From Craterostigma plantagineum (lineage: Eukaryota > Streptophyta > Magnoliopsida > Lamiales > Linderniaceae): 64,000 nucleotides of DNA. The stretch is from positions 716,001 through 780,000 of the forward strand of contig JAPQWV010000126.1 in NCBI GenBank assembly GCA_027422505.1, given 5' to 3'. A program made the position numbers and the translations under genes. Numbering within the stretch: position 1 is the first letter of the stretch; the number at the start of each line of letters is the position of its first letter. The notes beneath the pieces were generated by a model, which worked only from the letters and a program-made list of their open reading frames with translations, was not told the origin of the DNA and searched no databases. Below, piece by piece: positions 10,986-22,500 of the stretch.

Positions 10986-11993
10986 CTAGAGTCGAATATA
11001 CCTCTCGAAGAAAGGGACGAGCATGGTTTGCTGAGCAGATTTAGTGGTGTTCTTTAACGAGGAGGCGTCTGAGATGATTGAAAGAACGTCGCTCATCTCA
11101 ATTCCTTCGTCCAAGATTGTCTGATCTGCCGAAAAATCTAAGAAAAGCTCGTTCGTGTAGGATTCGCTGGTGGGAAATAGAAGATGGTGATGATCGTTTT
11201 CGATATATGAGTTCGAAGTTTGCTGCTGCTGAGAAGACTTCATCATCTCTTGAATCATAGATAGGTAAGGCAGTGCTTCGTGTTCTTCGATCGACCCTGA
11301 AGCCAACAGCTTCAAGATTTCCTGCTTACGCACTGCTCTGCAATTCCAGGCTGAAGAACACTGAATCTGATAGAGATTCTGCGCACATACAAAAACGGTT
11401 TTCGTATAAGAAGAGACAAACAAACGAGCGAATTTCGTAATGAGGAAAGTTAAGAAGAACCTTGAGCTTCAGCTACTGAAGGGGTTTGATTGGGATTTGA
11501 GTCGATCTTTGGAAGGTGGTTGCTATCGAAGATTCTTCCTGGGAATTCCAAGTCGTCTACCTTCTTCATATTCAAGTTGTTTATCGACTGGAGATTCACC
11601 AGGTCTTGAGATGACCAACGACATGGAAGAAGATGGTGAAGATCCTGAAATATGTATACATAGATAAACGAACGAATCTGAGATTGGATTGTTCATCGAA
11701 ACAGATTCTCAACTATGATTGTTTAATCATAAAATTAAAGGGTCTTTCACCAGCTAGATGAATATGAAATCTGTACAGGAGACATTATTAGAGCCTTCCC
11801 CAGCTCAAAGTTCAGCCCAAGAACTCAATCTGAAATCCCAGATTTCAGAGCACACAAATTAAGAATTTCGTATTCAAATATTATTTCGAATCATTGTTAC
11901 CTTTGTGGCCCTCCTAAAGACTTGGTCTTGATGAACGCCAATCCCTAATCCAAGAGGATAGCCATGCGAAGCCATCAAGCACAGCTTCACCAT
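10986..11993 (-). CDS. Conserved plant protein of unknown function, three exons, one frameshift
   Basis: The model starts with MVKLCLMASHGYPLGLG (exon 1, 11993-11901), continues in exon 2 (11644-11461) and exon 3 (11378-10986), with GT-AG junctions in agreeing phases. I recognise the N-terminus, a central DSVFFS block and the ending TMLVPFFER as parts of a conserved land-plant family of about 220-300 residues without assigned function. Near 11330 the frame fails (DSVFFSLELQSSA then a stop) but resumes one base away as VRKQEILKLLASGS. Total exon length is 670 bp, one more than a multiple of three, so a single extra base explains it. The last exon is acidic and Gln/Ser-rich. It is divergent from the BPM-type gene across about 610 bp that may serve both. 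Confidence 0.65.
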
Positions 11994-12605
11994 CTCACCA
12001 CAAGATTTCGAGAGAAAGACCCAAATTTTTTCTTTTTTTTTTTTTCTCTCTTCTCTCTCAACAGAGAAATAGAACCCACTTTCAGATACCACCAACAGAT
12101 AATTAAGACACCAAATTTTTAAGGGTCAAGAACAACACAAGCATATTTTGACTTATCCTCCCCAGCACCGCAAGTTTCCCCGAGATTTTTCTTGACCCAA
12201 GGCCCAATCTTTTGTGTGATTTTGCAGCTAAACTATTTGTATTATAATTACAAACGACGTGGAAAAAATTATTATCGTGGAATTTTTGTGATCTGTGATT
12301 GAGTTGGGCTTCGTGTGGCTGGCATTTGGATGTCCAGGTTGGAAATCTTAGGACCAGACAAGATAGTCAGTTCGACTTGTTCTATTCTATGAAGCATGTG
12401 GGCCCCATCATTCCACTTTTGAAAAAATATTCTAGATTACCCAAAATTAACAACAGTCGTATAGAAATTGGCTTGATTTCCTTGTCGTCGTTGAATTCTG
12501 AGCATAAAAGCACAACTTCTTTGACTCTTTGGGCGATGAAGACGCGGTCAATCGATGATATAAACAGCATCGATCTAATCTCAAGTATCTTCCTCAGTTC
12601 GAACT
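11994..12605. promoter_or_regulatory. Shared intergenic region of two divergent genes
   Basis: About 610 bp separate the ATG of the minus-strand gene (11993) from the ATG of the plus-strand BPM-type gene (12606). A pyrimidine-rich tract on the plus strand (12027-12061) lies in the probable leader of the minus gene. I see no unambiguous TATA box. Promoter function is inferred from position only. Confidence 0.4.
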
Positions 12606-13095
12606 ATGGCTTCAGCAATTAGCGGCGTTCACGTGTTCAATATCACAGGTTATTCCATATCGAAGGGAATGGGCATGGGCAAGTATTTTTCTTCTGACAC
12701 GTTCGAAGTCGGCGGCCATGAGTGGGAGGTTCGCTTCTACCCAGATGGAAAGCTTGAAGACGATAACGCGACTTACGTGTCCGTTTTCGTGGCGTTGGTG
12801 AGCGATGGGCGAGCAGAAGCGAGTTTTGAGCTGACCCTTTTGGATCGGAGCGGAAAAGAGAATCACATGTTTAGGATGAGTGCCGAGGCGTACACGCTTG
12901 CGACCCCTGGGAGTATGTGGTGAGTTCTAAGAAGGTTCACAACGTGTTCGTTGAAACGTCTCTGTGATTGTTTGAAACTCTTCTTTATGTATGCTTAGGG
13001 GATACAGGAGATTCGTCAAAAGAACTGATCTTGAAGCATCTGACTATCTCAGAGATGATTGCCTTCAAATTTCCTGCCGAGTCTCTGTTGTTTGA
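12606..13095 (+). CDS. BPM-type MATH protein, copy 1, lacking the BTB domain
   Basis: Exon 1 (12606-12919) encodes a MATH/TRAF-like domain: HVFNITGYSISKGMGMGKYF, then DTFEVGGHEWEVRFYPDGK, then SFELTLLDRSGKENH and the usual GSMWGY junction at the first intron. Exon 2 (12999-13095) gives YRRFVKRTDLEASDYLRDDC and then stops at VSVV. Full BPM proteins are about 400 residues with a C-terminal BTB domain that binds Cullin-3; here the frame ends at about 136 residues. The splice phases are correct. A MATH-only product could in principle bind substrates without recruiting the ligase, but that is inference. The BTB part is not found downstream before copy 2, so it is lost or interrupted. Confidence 0.7.
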
Positions 13096-13896
13096 TTTTC
13101 GATCCCCCAGACAGATGAAAACGACGGTGTATATGTACGTGTCTTTGTTTTGGTCATTTCGATGATGCTCATGTTACTACTGTGCATAGGTTGTTGGTGA
13201 TAACTCTCGGCTACTTTTGTGTTTTGCTATTTTGATGTCTTCTTTTGGATTGAATCATATAATCCAATCGAACGCAAGTGAAGGGTGGTTTGACTTCTAA
13301 TTGAGTTCAGAAGAATTCAATTCATTCATCACTAGCTTAGCATGTTTTCTCATGACTATCCGATGGACCCATCAATCCAACGGTTGTTTTAGTAAAATCG
13401 CATCCGTCTTTTACAAAATAGCCTCCCAATCTGAAAATCTTGGCTTAGTGTTTGGTTACATTATCGTGTTAATAATTTTGCTCATGTAAGAACTCATCAT
13501 CTTCAGAGCTCGTTCCGCGACATTGTGGAACTTCCTTTCAGTGGGCCCCACATAAGCAAGTTCAGTCACCCAGTTATAAGTCGACGCGTGTCCATTCAGT
13601 GACGACTTACGCTGACGTCATCATGTCAACGCTTACGATGACGCTTATCATCTACGCATTACGCATATTTCTATTGTCAACGAATGACTATTTGCAGCCC
13701 AAAATTATAGCCCCATTTCGAAAACCCTAAAATTGACGGACATTTCTCCGAATTCCCCAATTTACTCGGATCTTGAAGGAAAAGGAGGAGACAACCTCTA
13801 GGATCCTTCCTATCCGTCCTCTCGTGGAAAACCCTAATTCGTCCCGCCCGTAATTTTATCTGCCCTGACTCTTTCTGTCAAGATAAAGGCGAAGAA
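13096..13896. other. Spacer between the two BPM-type copies
   Basis: No coding frame with family resemblance was found; in particular no BTB exon for copy 1. A GACGTCA/CTTACG-rich stretch at about 13600-13665 is locally repetitive. The end of the interval is the promoter and leader of copy 2. Confidence 0.5.
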
Positions 13897-15090
13897 ATGG
13901 GAAGTGTTTACGATGAAACGAGCCCCCAGTCTTCACCTCAGGTCACGACCTCAATCGCAGCAATCGAGACAATCAACGGTTCGCATGATTTCAAAATTAC
14001 GGGTTATTCGTTGGCCAAGGGCATGGGCATAGAAAATACGTACCTTCTGACACGTTCATTGTCGGGGGTTACGCGTGGGCTATATATTTCTACCCTGATG
14101 GAAAGAGCGTGGAGGACAACGCCGCGTACGTGTCGTTGTTTATCGCGTTGGCGAGCGAGGGGACGGACGTTAGGGCTTTGTTTGAGCTGACGCTTTTGGA
14201 TCAGAGTGGGAGGGAGAGGCATAAGGTGCACAGCCATTTTGGGAGGGCATTGGAGAGTGGTCCTTACACACTCAAGTATCGGGGCAGTATGTGGTGGGCT
14301 TCCTCTGACCTAAATTGATGAGCGAATTTATGATAGAATACATTGTCTTCTAGTACTACTATGCAATCATAACTCGTGACATTATTGTGTGCAGTAATGA
14401 ATTTAATATTTTTTTGTCCCCGCATCCTCGTTCCTTGCATGCTGTTGAAGGGTTAAAAGATACTTTCGTAAGATACATGCTTCATTTTGCTGCAGGGGAT
14501 ACAAGCGATTTTTCAAGAGGACTTTGCTTGAAACATCTGATTACTTGAAAGATGATTGCCTCCATGTCCATTGTTGTGTTGGTGTCGTTAGGTCCCACAC
14601 AAAGGTCCTAAGGTTACTCTATTCCATTACCTCCATCGGATATCGGTCAACATTTCGGCCGGTTTGTTGGATAGTGGTGAGGGGACGGACATAAATTTTG
14701 ACGTTGGTGGGGAAATATTTTCAGTCCATAAGTTGGTTCTTGGCGCGCGTTCGCCAGTTTTAGAGCTCAACTATATGGACCGATGAAAGACCAAAATGCC
14801 CAGTGCATAAAAGTTGCAGACGTTGAGGCAACTGTTTTCAAGGTCGGACGACCACCTTCAGTGTCATTCTGCTTTTTCTAGTAATGAGTTCATGTGTGCC
14901 ATGTGTATTGATTTGTCATCTCTTTTCTCATTGCCTTTTTTGGACAATGGAATAAATTTTTCTGCTATGATGTACTGCCAAGACTTGCTTATATGGTATT
15001 TTGTTTCTATTCTTTTCAGGCACTAATTCAATTTATATATTGGGATGAACTTCCTGACCTGGAGGAACTCACTGGATTTAGCTCCAAATT
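13897..15090 (+). pseudogene. BPM-type MATH-BTB gene, copy 2, several frameshifts and truncated BTB
   Basis: Exon 1 (13897-14293) encodes a MATH domain ([16 protein letters not shown], then in a shifted frame [19 protein letters not shown] and [15 protein letters not shown], ending GSMW). Exon 2 (14496-14842) continues [20 protein letters not shown], then BTB sequence in three alternating frames: [15 protein letters not shown], [20 protein letters not shown] plus KLVLGARSPV, and GPMKDQNAQ to ATVFK. Exon 3 from 15020 gives LIQFIYWDELPDLEELTG. Frame breaks lie near 14030, 14600, 14650 and 14762, several at homopolymers where one added base restores homology. After about 15090 the BTB ends and ALKBH-type sequence begins, so the C-terminal BTB/BACK part is absent. 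In function it would be a CUL3 adaptor; as it stands it encodes none. Confidence 0.7.
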
Positions 15091-15196
15091 GGCGTCGCTC
15101 CCTTTGTATCTTTTTGTATTCCTCCAGCGAACTTTCTGTATCACCTTTCTTTCAGGCAATATGCTTTTTTCTATTTCTTCCTCCTTTCAATAAAGA

Positions 15197-16701
15197 TAGT
15201 TTGGAAGCTGTAGTGGATAATACAACGTCCGATGTTAACTTTGTGCAATATGCTGAACTCAATCAATCTGAACCGCAGGATCTCAAGCGCACACCGTCGG
15301 ATCACATAGCATTATGTTCGAACCACGAAGATTGCGATGCTCGACGTTCCCATATCAAGGCCAAAACGGGATTCGAAGCAATGGAGCGAGTCAATGGACT
15401 AATGGCAAGTCGTCATCTTTTATCTGCCTGAAGAAGTCATTCGATGTTCTTGTAAGAAGAATGAATCACTGCTGTGTTTTGTGAACTTCAGGTGAATGTT
15501 GTCGAAGGGCTGAAGCTGTACGAAGAGGTATTCACAGACCAAGAGCTGTCCAAACTGAACGATCTAGTGAACGAACTCAGAGTTTCTGGTCAGAACGGCG
15601 AACTATCGGGCGAAACCTTCATTCTATATAACCAGCGAACGAGGCGAAACAGAAGAGAGCTGATTCAACTAGGCATTCCCATATTCACTCAAATCAAAGA
15701 AGGCCAAATACAGACGAGAAATCTCATGAAGGTACTGACTTCCTACTTAAAATTCTGTAGCCGTTCATCTTCTTGCATCTCATCTGATGAATGTAAGAAC
15801 ATAGGCTGTATCGAACCAATTCATCCTCTCTCCGAGCCTTAGTCGATCATCTGTGTCAGTGGGATTTGATCTCCGAGGGCAGTAGACCAAATGGCTGCAT
15901 GATCAACTTCTTCGACGAGGTATTATTGCAACAGTCAATCTTTCGAAGAATGCAAACGTTCTTGAATTCTTCGTCGTCTTACTTTTTTCCTTTTCGACAG
16001 GGCGAGTTTTCCCAGCGTTCTTGAAGCCGCCCCACTTGGATCAGCCCATTTCCACTCTTCTCCTCGACGATTGCAAATGGCTTTCGGCCACTCTTTTTCA
16101 ATGATCGCAGGGGAAACTACAGAGGGCCTCTAATGCTTTCTTTCAAGAAAGGGTATGGACCATTCTTACCTAATCTCAGTTCTTACATGTTCAAGACTGA
16201 GTTTTTATTTTTTCTAATGTCAGGTCTTTTCTAGTCATGGAGGGTAATAGCTGTAGCACGGCGAGGCACGCCATGAGCTCATCTTCGAACAAGAGGGTAA
16301 GCATCACTTTCTTCAGAGTCCGGCCGGAGGTGGGAGCTGACGACTCGTCACCGCCGGGCGAGAACCGTTCGTCCACGGCGGTGCCTAATTTAGGGCTGCC
16401 ACCTAACGGTCGGAATCTGTACCCGGCGGCGAGTGCGTGCGACGTGGTTCCCAATTGGGGAGGTTTGGTGGCGGGTCCGCCCTTGTTCGTGCTGGCACCG
16501 GTGGTTGCTCCTCCGATGGTCGCGGCCGTACATGAGGCTGTTCATAACGGCGGCGGTGGGACTGGGGTTTTCTTGCCGAGGAGCGTCGGAGCTCGGAAGC
16601 CCGCCAGGCAAGTGCCACCTCGTGCTCGGAGGTTGGGGCTGCGTCTATGGGCGAATTTCTCCGGCGGCGGAGGCGTGTACTATGCCTCAGAAAGATTCTG
16701 A
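15197..16701 (+). pseudogene. Plant ALKBH9/10-type 2-oxoglutarate dioxygenase, 5' part lost and frameshifted
   Basis: Related to plant ALKBH9/10 RNA m6A demethylases. Exons: about 15197-15404, 15492-15731 (VVEGLKLYEEVFTDQELSKL, then RRELIQLGIPIF), 15798-15919 (RPNGCMINFFDE), 16001-16152 (KPPHLDQPISTLLL, GNYRGPLMLSF) and 16224-16701 (ARHAM, NKRVSITFFRVRPE, then a Pro/Gly-rich tail). The HLD of PPHLDQP, the later His of ARHAM and the Arg of RVSITFFR fit the Fe(II) and 2-oxoglutarate ligands of this family. At least three single-base breaks occur (near 15838, 16022 and 16100). The first intron starts with GCAAGT, a GC donor. The usual N-terminal region is missing; the fragment begins about 100 bp after the BPM copy 2 sequence breaks off. 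Confidence 0.65.
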
Positions 16702-16704
16702 TGG

Positions 16705-17174
16705 TTCGCAAGAGATAAAGCAAAGATAGAAAAGCTTTGAGTTTGTGCTCTGTTTTTTCAATTACATGGAATTGTTGTTCTTTTTTTTTTTTTTTTTTTT
16801 TAGACAACAATTTTCTGACATATTAATCAATATTGATCAAATTAGCATCATCATTTTCATGGTTCATTGTACAGTTCTCCGTGTTTTTGGTATAATCCGA
16901 GAATCATTATCAATGGATAAGAGATTCTTTCTAGCTAGTTTATGCTTAGCTTTTGACTGCAAGAGACGATGGCCAACGCATAAATATCAATCAAAATGCT
17001 TCACTTCACCAAAAGCAACATGTCACTTTGTGCTTTTGTTTTTCTCTCTCAGCAATCCCACCAACAAAGCATAGTATCTCATCGATGGAGAAAGCCTCCT
17101 TGATAAACAGTATTTTTCTTTATTTTATTTACGATTCTTGAACAGTTTATAAGCTAAAGAGAGGAGATTCAAAG
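16705..17174. other. Spacer with poly(T) tract, no gene seen
   Basis: Contains a run of about 23 T (16779-16801). Short open frames here show no family resemblance. The end includes the leader of the small gene that follows. Confidence 0.5.
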
Positions 17175-17496
17175 ATGAGTGGCATCTATAGGAGGCTTGT
17201 GAACATGTTTTTCGGTATAATGGGCTGCACAGATCCTCATGTCGGGCTTCATGCGAAGTGCCTGTCGAAGATAACCACTCGAAAGAGAATCGACAAGTCA
17301 AACGCATACGACTCAGAGATTACGATTGATTTCAGACATGGAACGCTTCGAAGAATGTCAGATTCATGGAAATGAAGGCAAAGCAGATGAGAAGCTGAGA
17401 CCTTCTTCACGGAGGAGGTTGATATCAGACATAGACAAGAATGTGATGCTTACATTCAGAGGAGGAAGAGCCATGAACAAAAACTACAGCTTTTGA
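17175..17496 (+). CDS. Small basic protein, uncharacterised, one frameshift
   Basis: From ATG 17175 the frame reads MSGIYRRLVNMFFGIMGC and on to RRMSDSW, then meets a stop at about 17372. Removing one A from the AAA at about 17370 joins it to a conserved-looking frame with KADEKLRPSSRRRLISDIDK and the ending RAMNKNYSF, stop at 17496. That gives about 106 residues. The overall span is one base longer than a multiple of three, consistent with a single extra base. The protein is basic, with an N-terminal hydrophobic patch containing Cys and a Ser/Arg-rich C-terminus. I do not recognise the family and assign no function. Confidence 0.5.
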
Positions 17497-18396
17497 TCAT
17501 TAGAAAAACAAACCTTTTTCTTTTTTTTTTTTTCTTCAAGGTCTGTCATTTTCATTGATCTTACATCTTGATGATTTCTTACAAGATTGTTTCTTTATTT
17601 CTTATTGAATTCCTGTACAATTCATTTAAGATACATATATATATCAAATAATCAATACACTACAATACTGCAGAAACAGCAAATTAATATCCTCGGTAAA
17701 GGCCATTTTTTCTTGTTCCAGGCTCGAGTTTCATCTAGTATTCCACGCGTCTGTGTGGTTTATATTTAGGAATAGCAGTTTGTATGCTGCAGATACGTGA
17801 AATACGAGATGAAGCACGACGACGGATCAAATTTGTAATCAGGATTTTCGTAAAACGATATATGTATCCATTGTTGTTTTATAATGGGATTTGAAGCTTT
17901 GTTCGCCTTTGTTTAAATAGGCGGGGACGTGGATTTTAAATGGATCGAAGGACGATATGAATGCTGGGAATTTCTGGTACCTAACTCTTAAGATACCGAC
18001 AACCTAAAGTAAGAAATGGACAACGGCGTCGAAAAATTCAAAATTTAATGACGCTGACTTCGTATCCAACGAAGTCGGGTTATTACCACATTTATCGGTC
18101 GGAAAATCGACCCATGATGCCTGTGAAAAACCATGCAACATCTAAGTTAAACTCATTAAACATGTATGTTGATACTGTTCTGTATTATTCTGAAACCTCT
18201 GTGGTATCAAAAAAGATGATATTTTCATCACCATTCCTCTCCCATTTTGTCCCTCTTTGTTCCTTTTTGTACTAGATTGCTTTGGGAATGGCTAAGGTAT
18301 TTCTGTAGATGGATGTGAAAGAAGATCATCACAGATTAAGGCTGGGAATCTTACAGATGATTTCGAACCTAAGCTTAGGCATGTAAGGTGAGGCCA
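17497..18396. other. Spacer, no gene seen
   Basis: AT-rich sequence without a supportable coding frame. A short TATATATATC stretch lies near 17640. Confidence 0.5.
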
Positions 18397-18947
18397 AGGT
18401 TCTGAAACCGTTTTTCGAATCGGACCGAAATTTAGTGGTTTAAGGTTTAGTGGTTACCGGTATAAACCGGAATCAACCGGAGTCGAACCGGTAGCTATAA
18501 ATATATAAAATATATCTTATGCAATAATTAAGCAAATAACATAGATTTATGTACATGTTTTTTTTAAACTTTACCAAATAGACATTTTATAAATTAGGGG
18601 TCAAATTATTAAGTTAATTGTGTTGGTGGTTAAAAATTAATATACATGGTTGATATAACTGAATCTTTAAACTTGGGTCAATTATAAACAAAATATTGAA
18701 TTTTGAAAATAAATATACTTTGTGGCTGTTGAGGATTGAACCAAGACATTTGGGTAAAAAGCCCAACACGACACCATTGGACCAAGCAATTAATATGCTG
18801 ATTTTCTTTATTTCTGGAATTTATTCTGTTTTCGTTATTTTTCTTTTTTTTTTTAAAGTAAAGCTAACCGGACCGGAACCGAACCGAAAACCGACCGATT
18901 CACCGATTTCCGGTCGGAACCGCCGGTCCGGTCCGGTTTCAAAACCT
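18397..18947. mobile_element. hAT-like MITE with AACCGG-rich ends, 551 bp
   Basis: The element starts AGGTTCTGAAACCG and ends with the near complement CGGTTTCAAAACCT (18934-18947). Both flanks are packed with ACCGG, CCGGT and AACCGAAC repeats on opposite strands: 18425-18500 on the left, 18868-18940 on the right. Inverted ends with CCGG-rich subterminal repeats suit a plant hAT-type non-autonomous element. The 8-bp flanks TGAGGCCA and TGAGTCAG agree at only five positions, so a duplication is not proven. A tRNA-like stretch lies inside on the minus strand (about 18720-18795). Confidence 0.6.
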
Positions 18948-19580
18948 GAGTCAGGCATGTATATTATTACAGTGCCTTTTTTTCGGAAGGATATTACAGT
19001 GACATTATTAATAGGCATGTAGTATATTTAATAGTACCATGTATTAACATACCACTCTGGCGGGCGGACTTCGGGCCTCGGGCCATTTGACCCTCGACAT
19101 GGTACCTCAATTGCCAAGATGACTTGCTTTATATGATTAACTTGCTAATCAAGAATGACAAGAATTTTAATCAGACACATCCATTAAAATCTAGAGTCGC
19201 GTGTAATATATTGTAGAGTATATATGTATATATGTGTAGTATAAGCCGTGTCATTCTGAGTCCACAAGTAGAACGGAAAAGAAACGTAAAAGAAAAAGGT
19301 AAAAGAAAAAAGCGCAAGAAATTTTTCGTTTCCAAGTCAAACTTTCCAAAAAATAAGTAACAAGGCACAAATTCGGAACTAATCATGCGAGCGATTCGCA
19401 ACCGTTTGTTGTATGATCGAGGGGAGAGGTGAGAGCCCAACATGTCGGAAGTTGCTTCTCAGCACAAGGGAGTAGAATCCCAAGTTGCCGTTGAGCGAAG
19501 GAGAAGACATCGAAGAAGATAGGGAACAAAAAAAGGAAGAAAATTGATTTATTTATTGAAGTTAAGCTTATCGGATAACG
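18948..19580. other. Spacer and promoter region of the ATG18f-type gene
   Basis: No gene seen. A GC-rich patch at 19061-19090 resembles the subterminal motif of the element at 7.8 kb. The last part should contain the promoter and leader of the gene starting at 19581; no certain TATA box was found. Confidence 0.45.
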
Positions 19581-22500
19581 ATGAGGAAAAGCAAGGTTAG
19601 AAACAGCAAGTTGTTGCCTAACTCGCTACGGATTATCTCGTCTTGCATCAAAACGGCGTCGACGAATGCCACCAACGCCGTTCGCTCCGCTAGTGCGTCG
19701 GTCGCGGCGTCGATCTCCGCCGGGGACGATCGGAAGGAGCAGGTTGGTGTTGTGAATATTTAGCTTTTTTTTTCTTGGAGCTTGTTTCCTTTAGAGGGTA
19801 GCTTAGTTTTTGGTGCTGGGTTTTGTCTATTGTTGCCTGATTTGATTCTGTTGCAGTGGAAATGGATTGAATTATTGTGAGCTCATAGTTATTGAAACTG
19901 TCGTTTTTGGTTGGCAAAGGTTGAAGTTGGCTGAGATTTCTTAGTTGAGAACTGAATATTAAGATCTGTCGAGCTAGCTGGACTTCCCTTTCGTGATTGA
20001 ATAGTAGTTAAATGTCCAAGTTATGCATTACTTCCTTTGTGATTATACTGTTATTGAAAGCTAAGCGCTTTGAATCTTCTCTCTATATTTGGTATATTTC
20101 TAGGTTGGAGTCTTGTAAAGATATGGTAGTTAAAGTCTTTGTGATTTGCTGCCATTGGTTACTCGAAAATGCACCACTGGGCTTTGTTCATTCAAAACGT
20201 GTTGTAGAATAGTACTCTGTTTTAGTACGTCACTTTCGTCATCATACATAAAACGCTTTTTTTCTCCGATCAGGTTTTGTGGGCTGGATTCGACAAATTA
20301 GAGATCAATTCAACTTCCTTTAGACGTGTCCTATTACTCGGCTATTCGAAGGGGTTTCAAGTATTTGACGTTGAAGATGCTAATGGATTAAGCGAGCTTG
20401 TCTCCAAGCGCGATGGACCAGTTACTTTCCTACAGATGCTTCCATCGCCGGCAAACTCTTCGGAGGCTGGAAAGTTCCAATCAGCACAGCCTCTAATGGT
20501 AGTTGTCGGCGGGACTGAAGATGAAAGGATACCTCCTTCCATTGTGCTGGAACTAGGCCTAGCAAACATGGTTCTACAGAATCGAGCATCTTCAGTCCTC
20601 CAACTTCTGTTAGATTTCACTCGATGAAGTCGAATGAGTATGTAAAGGTCATCGAATTCAAGTCTGCTGTTCTAATGGTTAGGTGCAGCCCAAGAATCGT
20701 TGCAGTTGGACTCGAAGAACAAGTGAGTGGTCAAATCGTTCGGTTCATTCGTTTATGCTAAAGAAAAAGAAAGCTAAATCAATGGTTTGTTTCTTTACAG
20801 ATATACTGCTTTGACACGCTGAATATTGAGAAGAAATTTGTAGTCGTCACATATCCCGTCCCTCGAGTAGGAGAGCAGGGCTCACTTGAAATTAATACGG
20901 GCTACGGTCCTATGGGTGTGGGCCCGAGGTGGTTGGCTTACTCTCCTAATCGACCATTAATGGTGAACACAAATAGGGTAAGTTCGATGAGCCTTGCCTC
21001 TAGCTTTAGTCCCTCTTCATCTCCAGCGGCAGCTCGACGATGGCTCGTTATGCCATGGAATCGAGCAAACAGTTAGCTGCAGGTTTTCTCACGTTGGGTG
21101 AAATGGGATACAAGAAATTACACAAGCACTACGACTTTCTCGCCGAAAGTCCCACATCGCCGGGGTGGAATTCTGTGAAGAAAGCTTTGTCTGACCCCGA
21201 AAATGCTGGAGTGGTAAGTGAAAACTGCCCACTGCTTTACCACTTTTTTATCACGAAAAATGTTTTAGTTGAAACTCTAGTTTTAGGTTACTGTGTTAAC
21301 TATCCTATGGCAGGTTGCAGTTAAGGATATTGTTTGCTCGGAGGTTATTGCACAGTTCAGAGCTCATACAAGTCCAATTTCTGCGTTGTGTTTTGATCCA
21401 TCTGGGACCCTTTTGGTCACTGCCTCTGTTCATGGAAATAACATAAATATATTCCACATCATGCCTTGTCATTCGTGTAGTAGAGGATCGAGTAATTTTA
21501 CTGACTGGAGTAATACTTATGCTCATCTCTACAAGCTACACCGTGGAATTACCAGCGCTGTAAGGGACTATTTTCTTTACTCTTAGTAGTTGGATTATAT
21601 TTTCTGAAGCCTTGTCTTCATTTGTTCGTCAGGTCATCCAAGATATCTGTTTTAGTCATTACTTTCAATGGATTGCGATTGTATCCTCTAAAGGAACTTG
21701 CCATCTTTTCACACTTGGGGGAGACAATAGCTATCAAAACTTAAATCTTGCAAATCTTCCTTGGTGGCCTACTTCGCGACATTCTTTGCCTCCAATTCCT
21801 TGCACGCTCACCGCAGTTGCAAGGATAAGAGCCAACGACTCGGGACTGATTAATTCGGTGAGCAACGCTGCTGCTTCAATGGCGGGTAAATTGTGGGTCC
21901 CATCGGGGCTATAGCTGCAGTTTTTCACAATTCTAGCACTTTGAATACGCGCGATGGAAGTTTGCGTGGCAATGCGATTGAGCATATATTGGTTTACACG
22001 CCCTCGGGCTTTGTTGTTCAGCACGAGATTCTATTACCAACTGGGCTTGAAACCAAGGAGAACGAAGCCCAGTCTTTGTCGACCCGACAAAACGAGGAGT
22101 TGAAAGTGAAAGTTAATCCTTTGCAGTGGTGGGATGTGTGCAGAAGATTGGATAACGTTGAGAGGGAGGAGTCTATTTTCGGTAGCATCAAGAACATTGA
22201 GGCCGATGAAGATTCTAAGTCAGTTTTCTTACAGGAGAATGCAAGTTCTCGAGGGAAGAAACACAATAATAATGATTCGATGAAGTCTCAGGACAGAACG
22301 CACTTGTATCTGTCCAATGCTGAAGTGCAAGTAAACTCATGCAGATTTCCCTTATGGAAAAAATCAAACGTATGCCTTCTTTCTCTGTCCCTTTCTATGT
22401 ATTGTGGAAATGCAAGTGTAGCTATAACGTGTAATTTTATCTTAGGTATGCTTCCATGTTATGGAATCTCCAACTGCGAAACATCTCTTAGGAGGGGAGC

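Noticed and set aside
12299..12622. 107-residue frame upstream of BPM copy 1
   Set aside because: It begins at TTG, overlaps the BPM start in another frame and has no recognisable content.
16403..16810. 135-residue minus-strand frame opposite the ALKBH-type last exon
   Set aside because: The plus strand carries the conserved dioxygenase end; the minus frame starts in a poly(T) tract and is low complexity.
18720..18795. Functional tRNA gene
   Set aside because: T stem and acceptor pairing fail; it lies inside a transposon and is reported only as tRNA-like.
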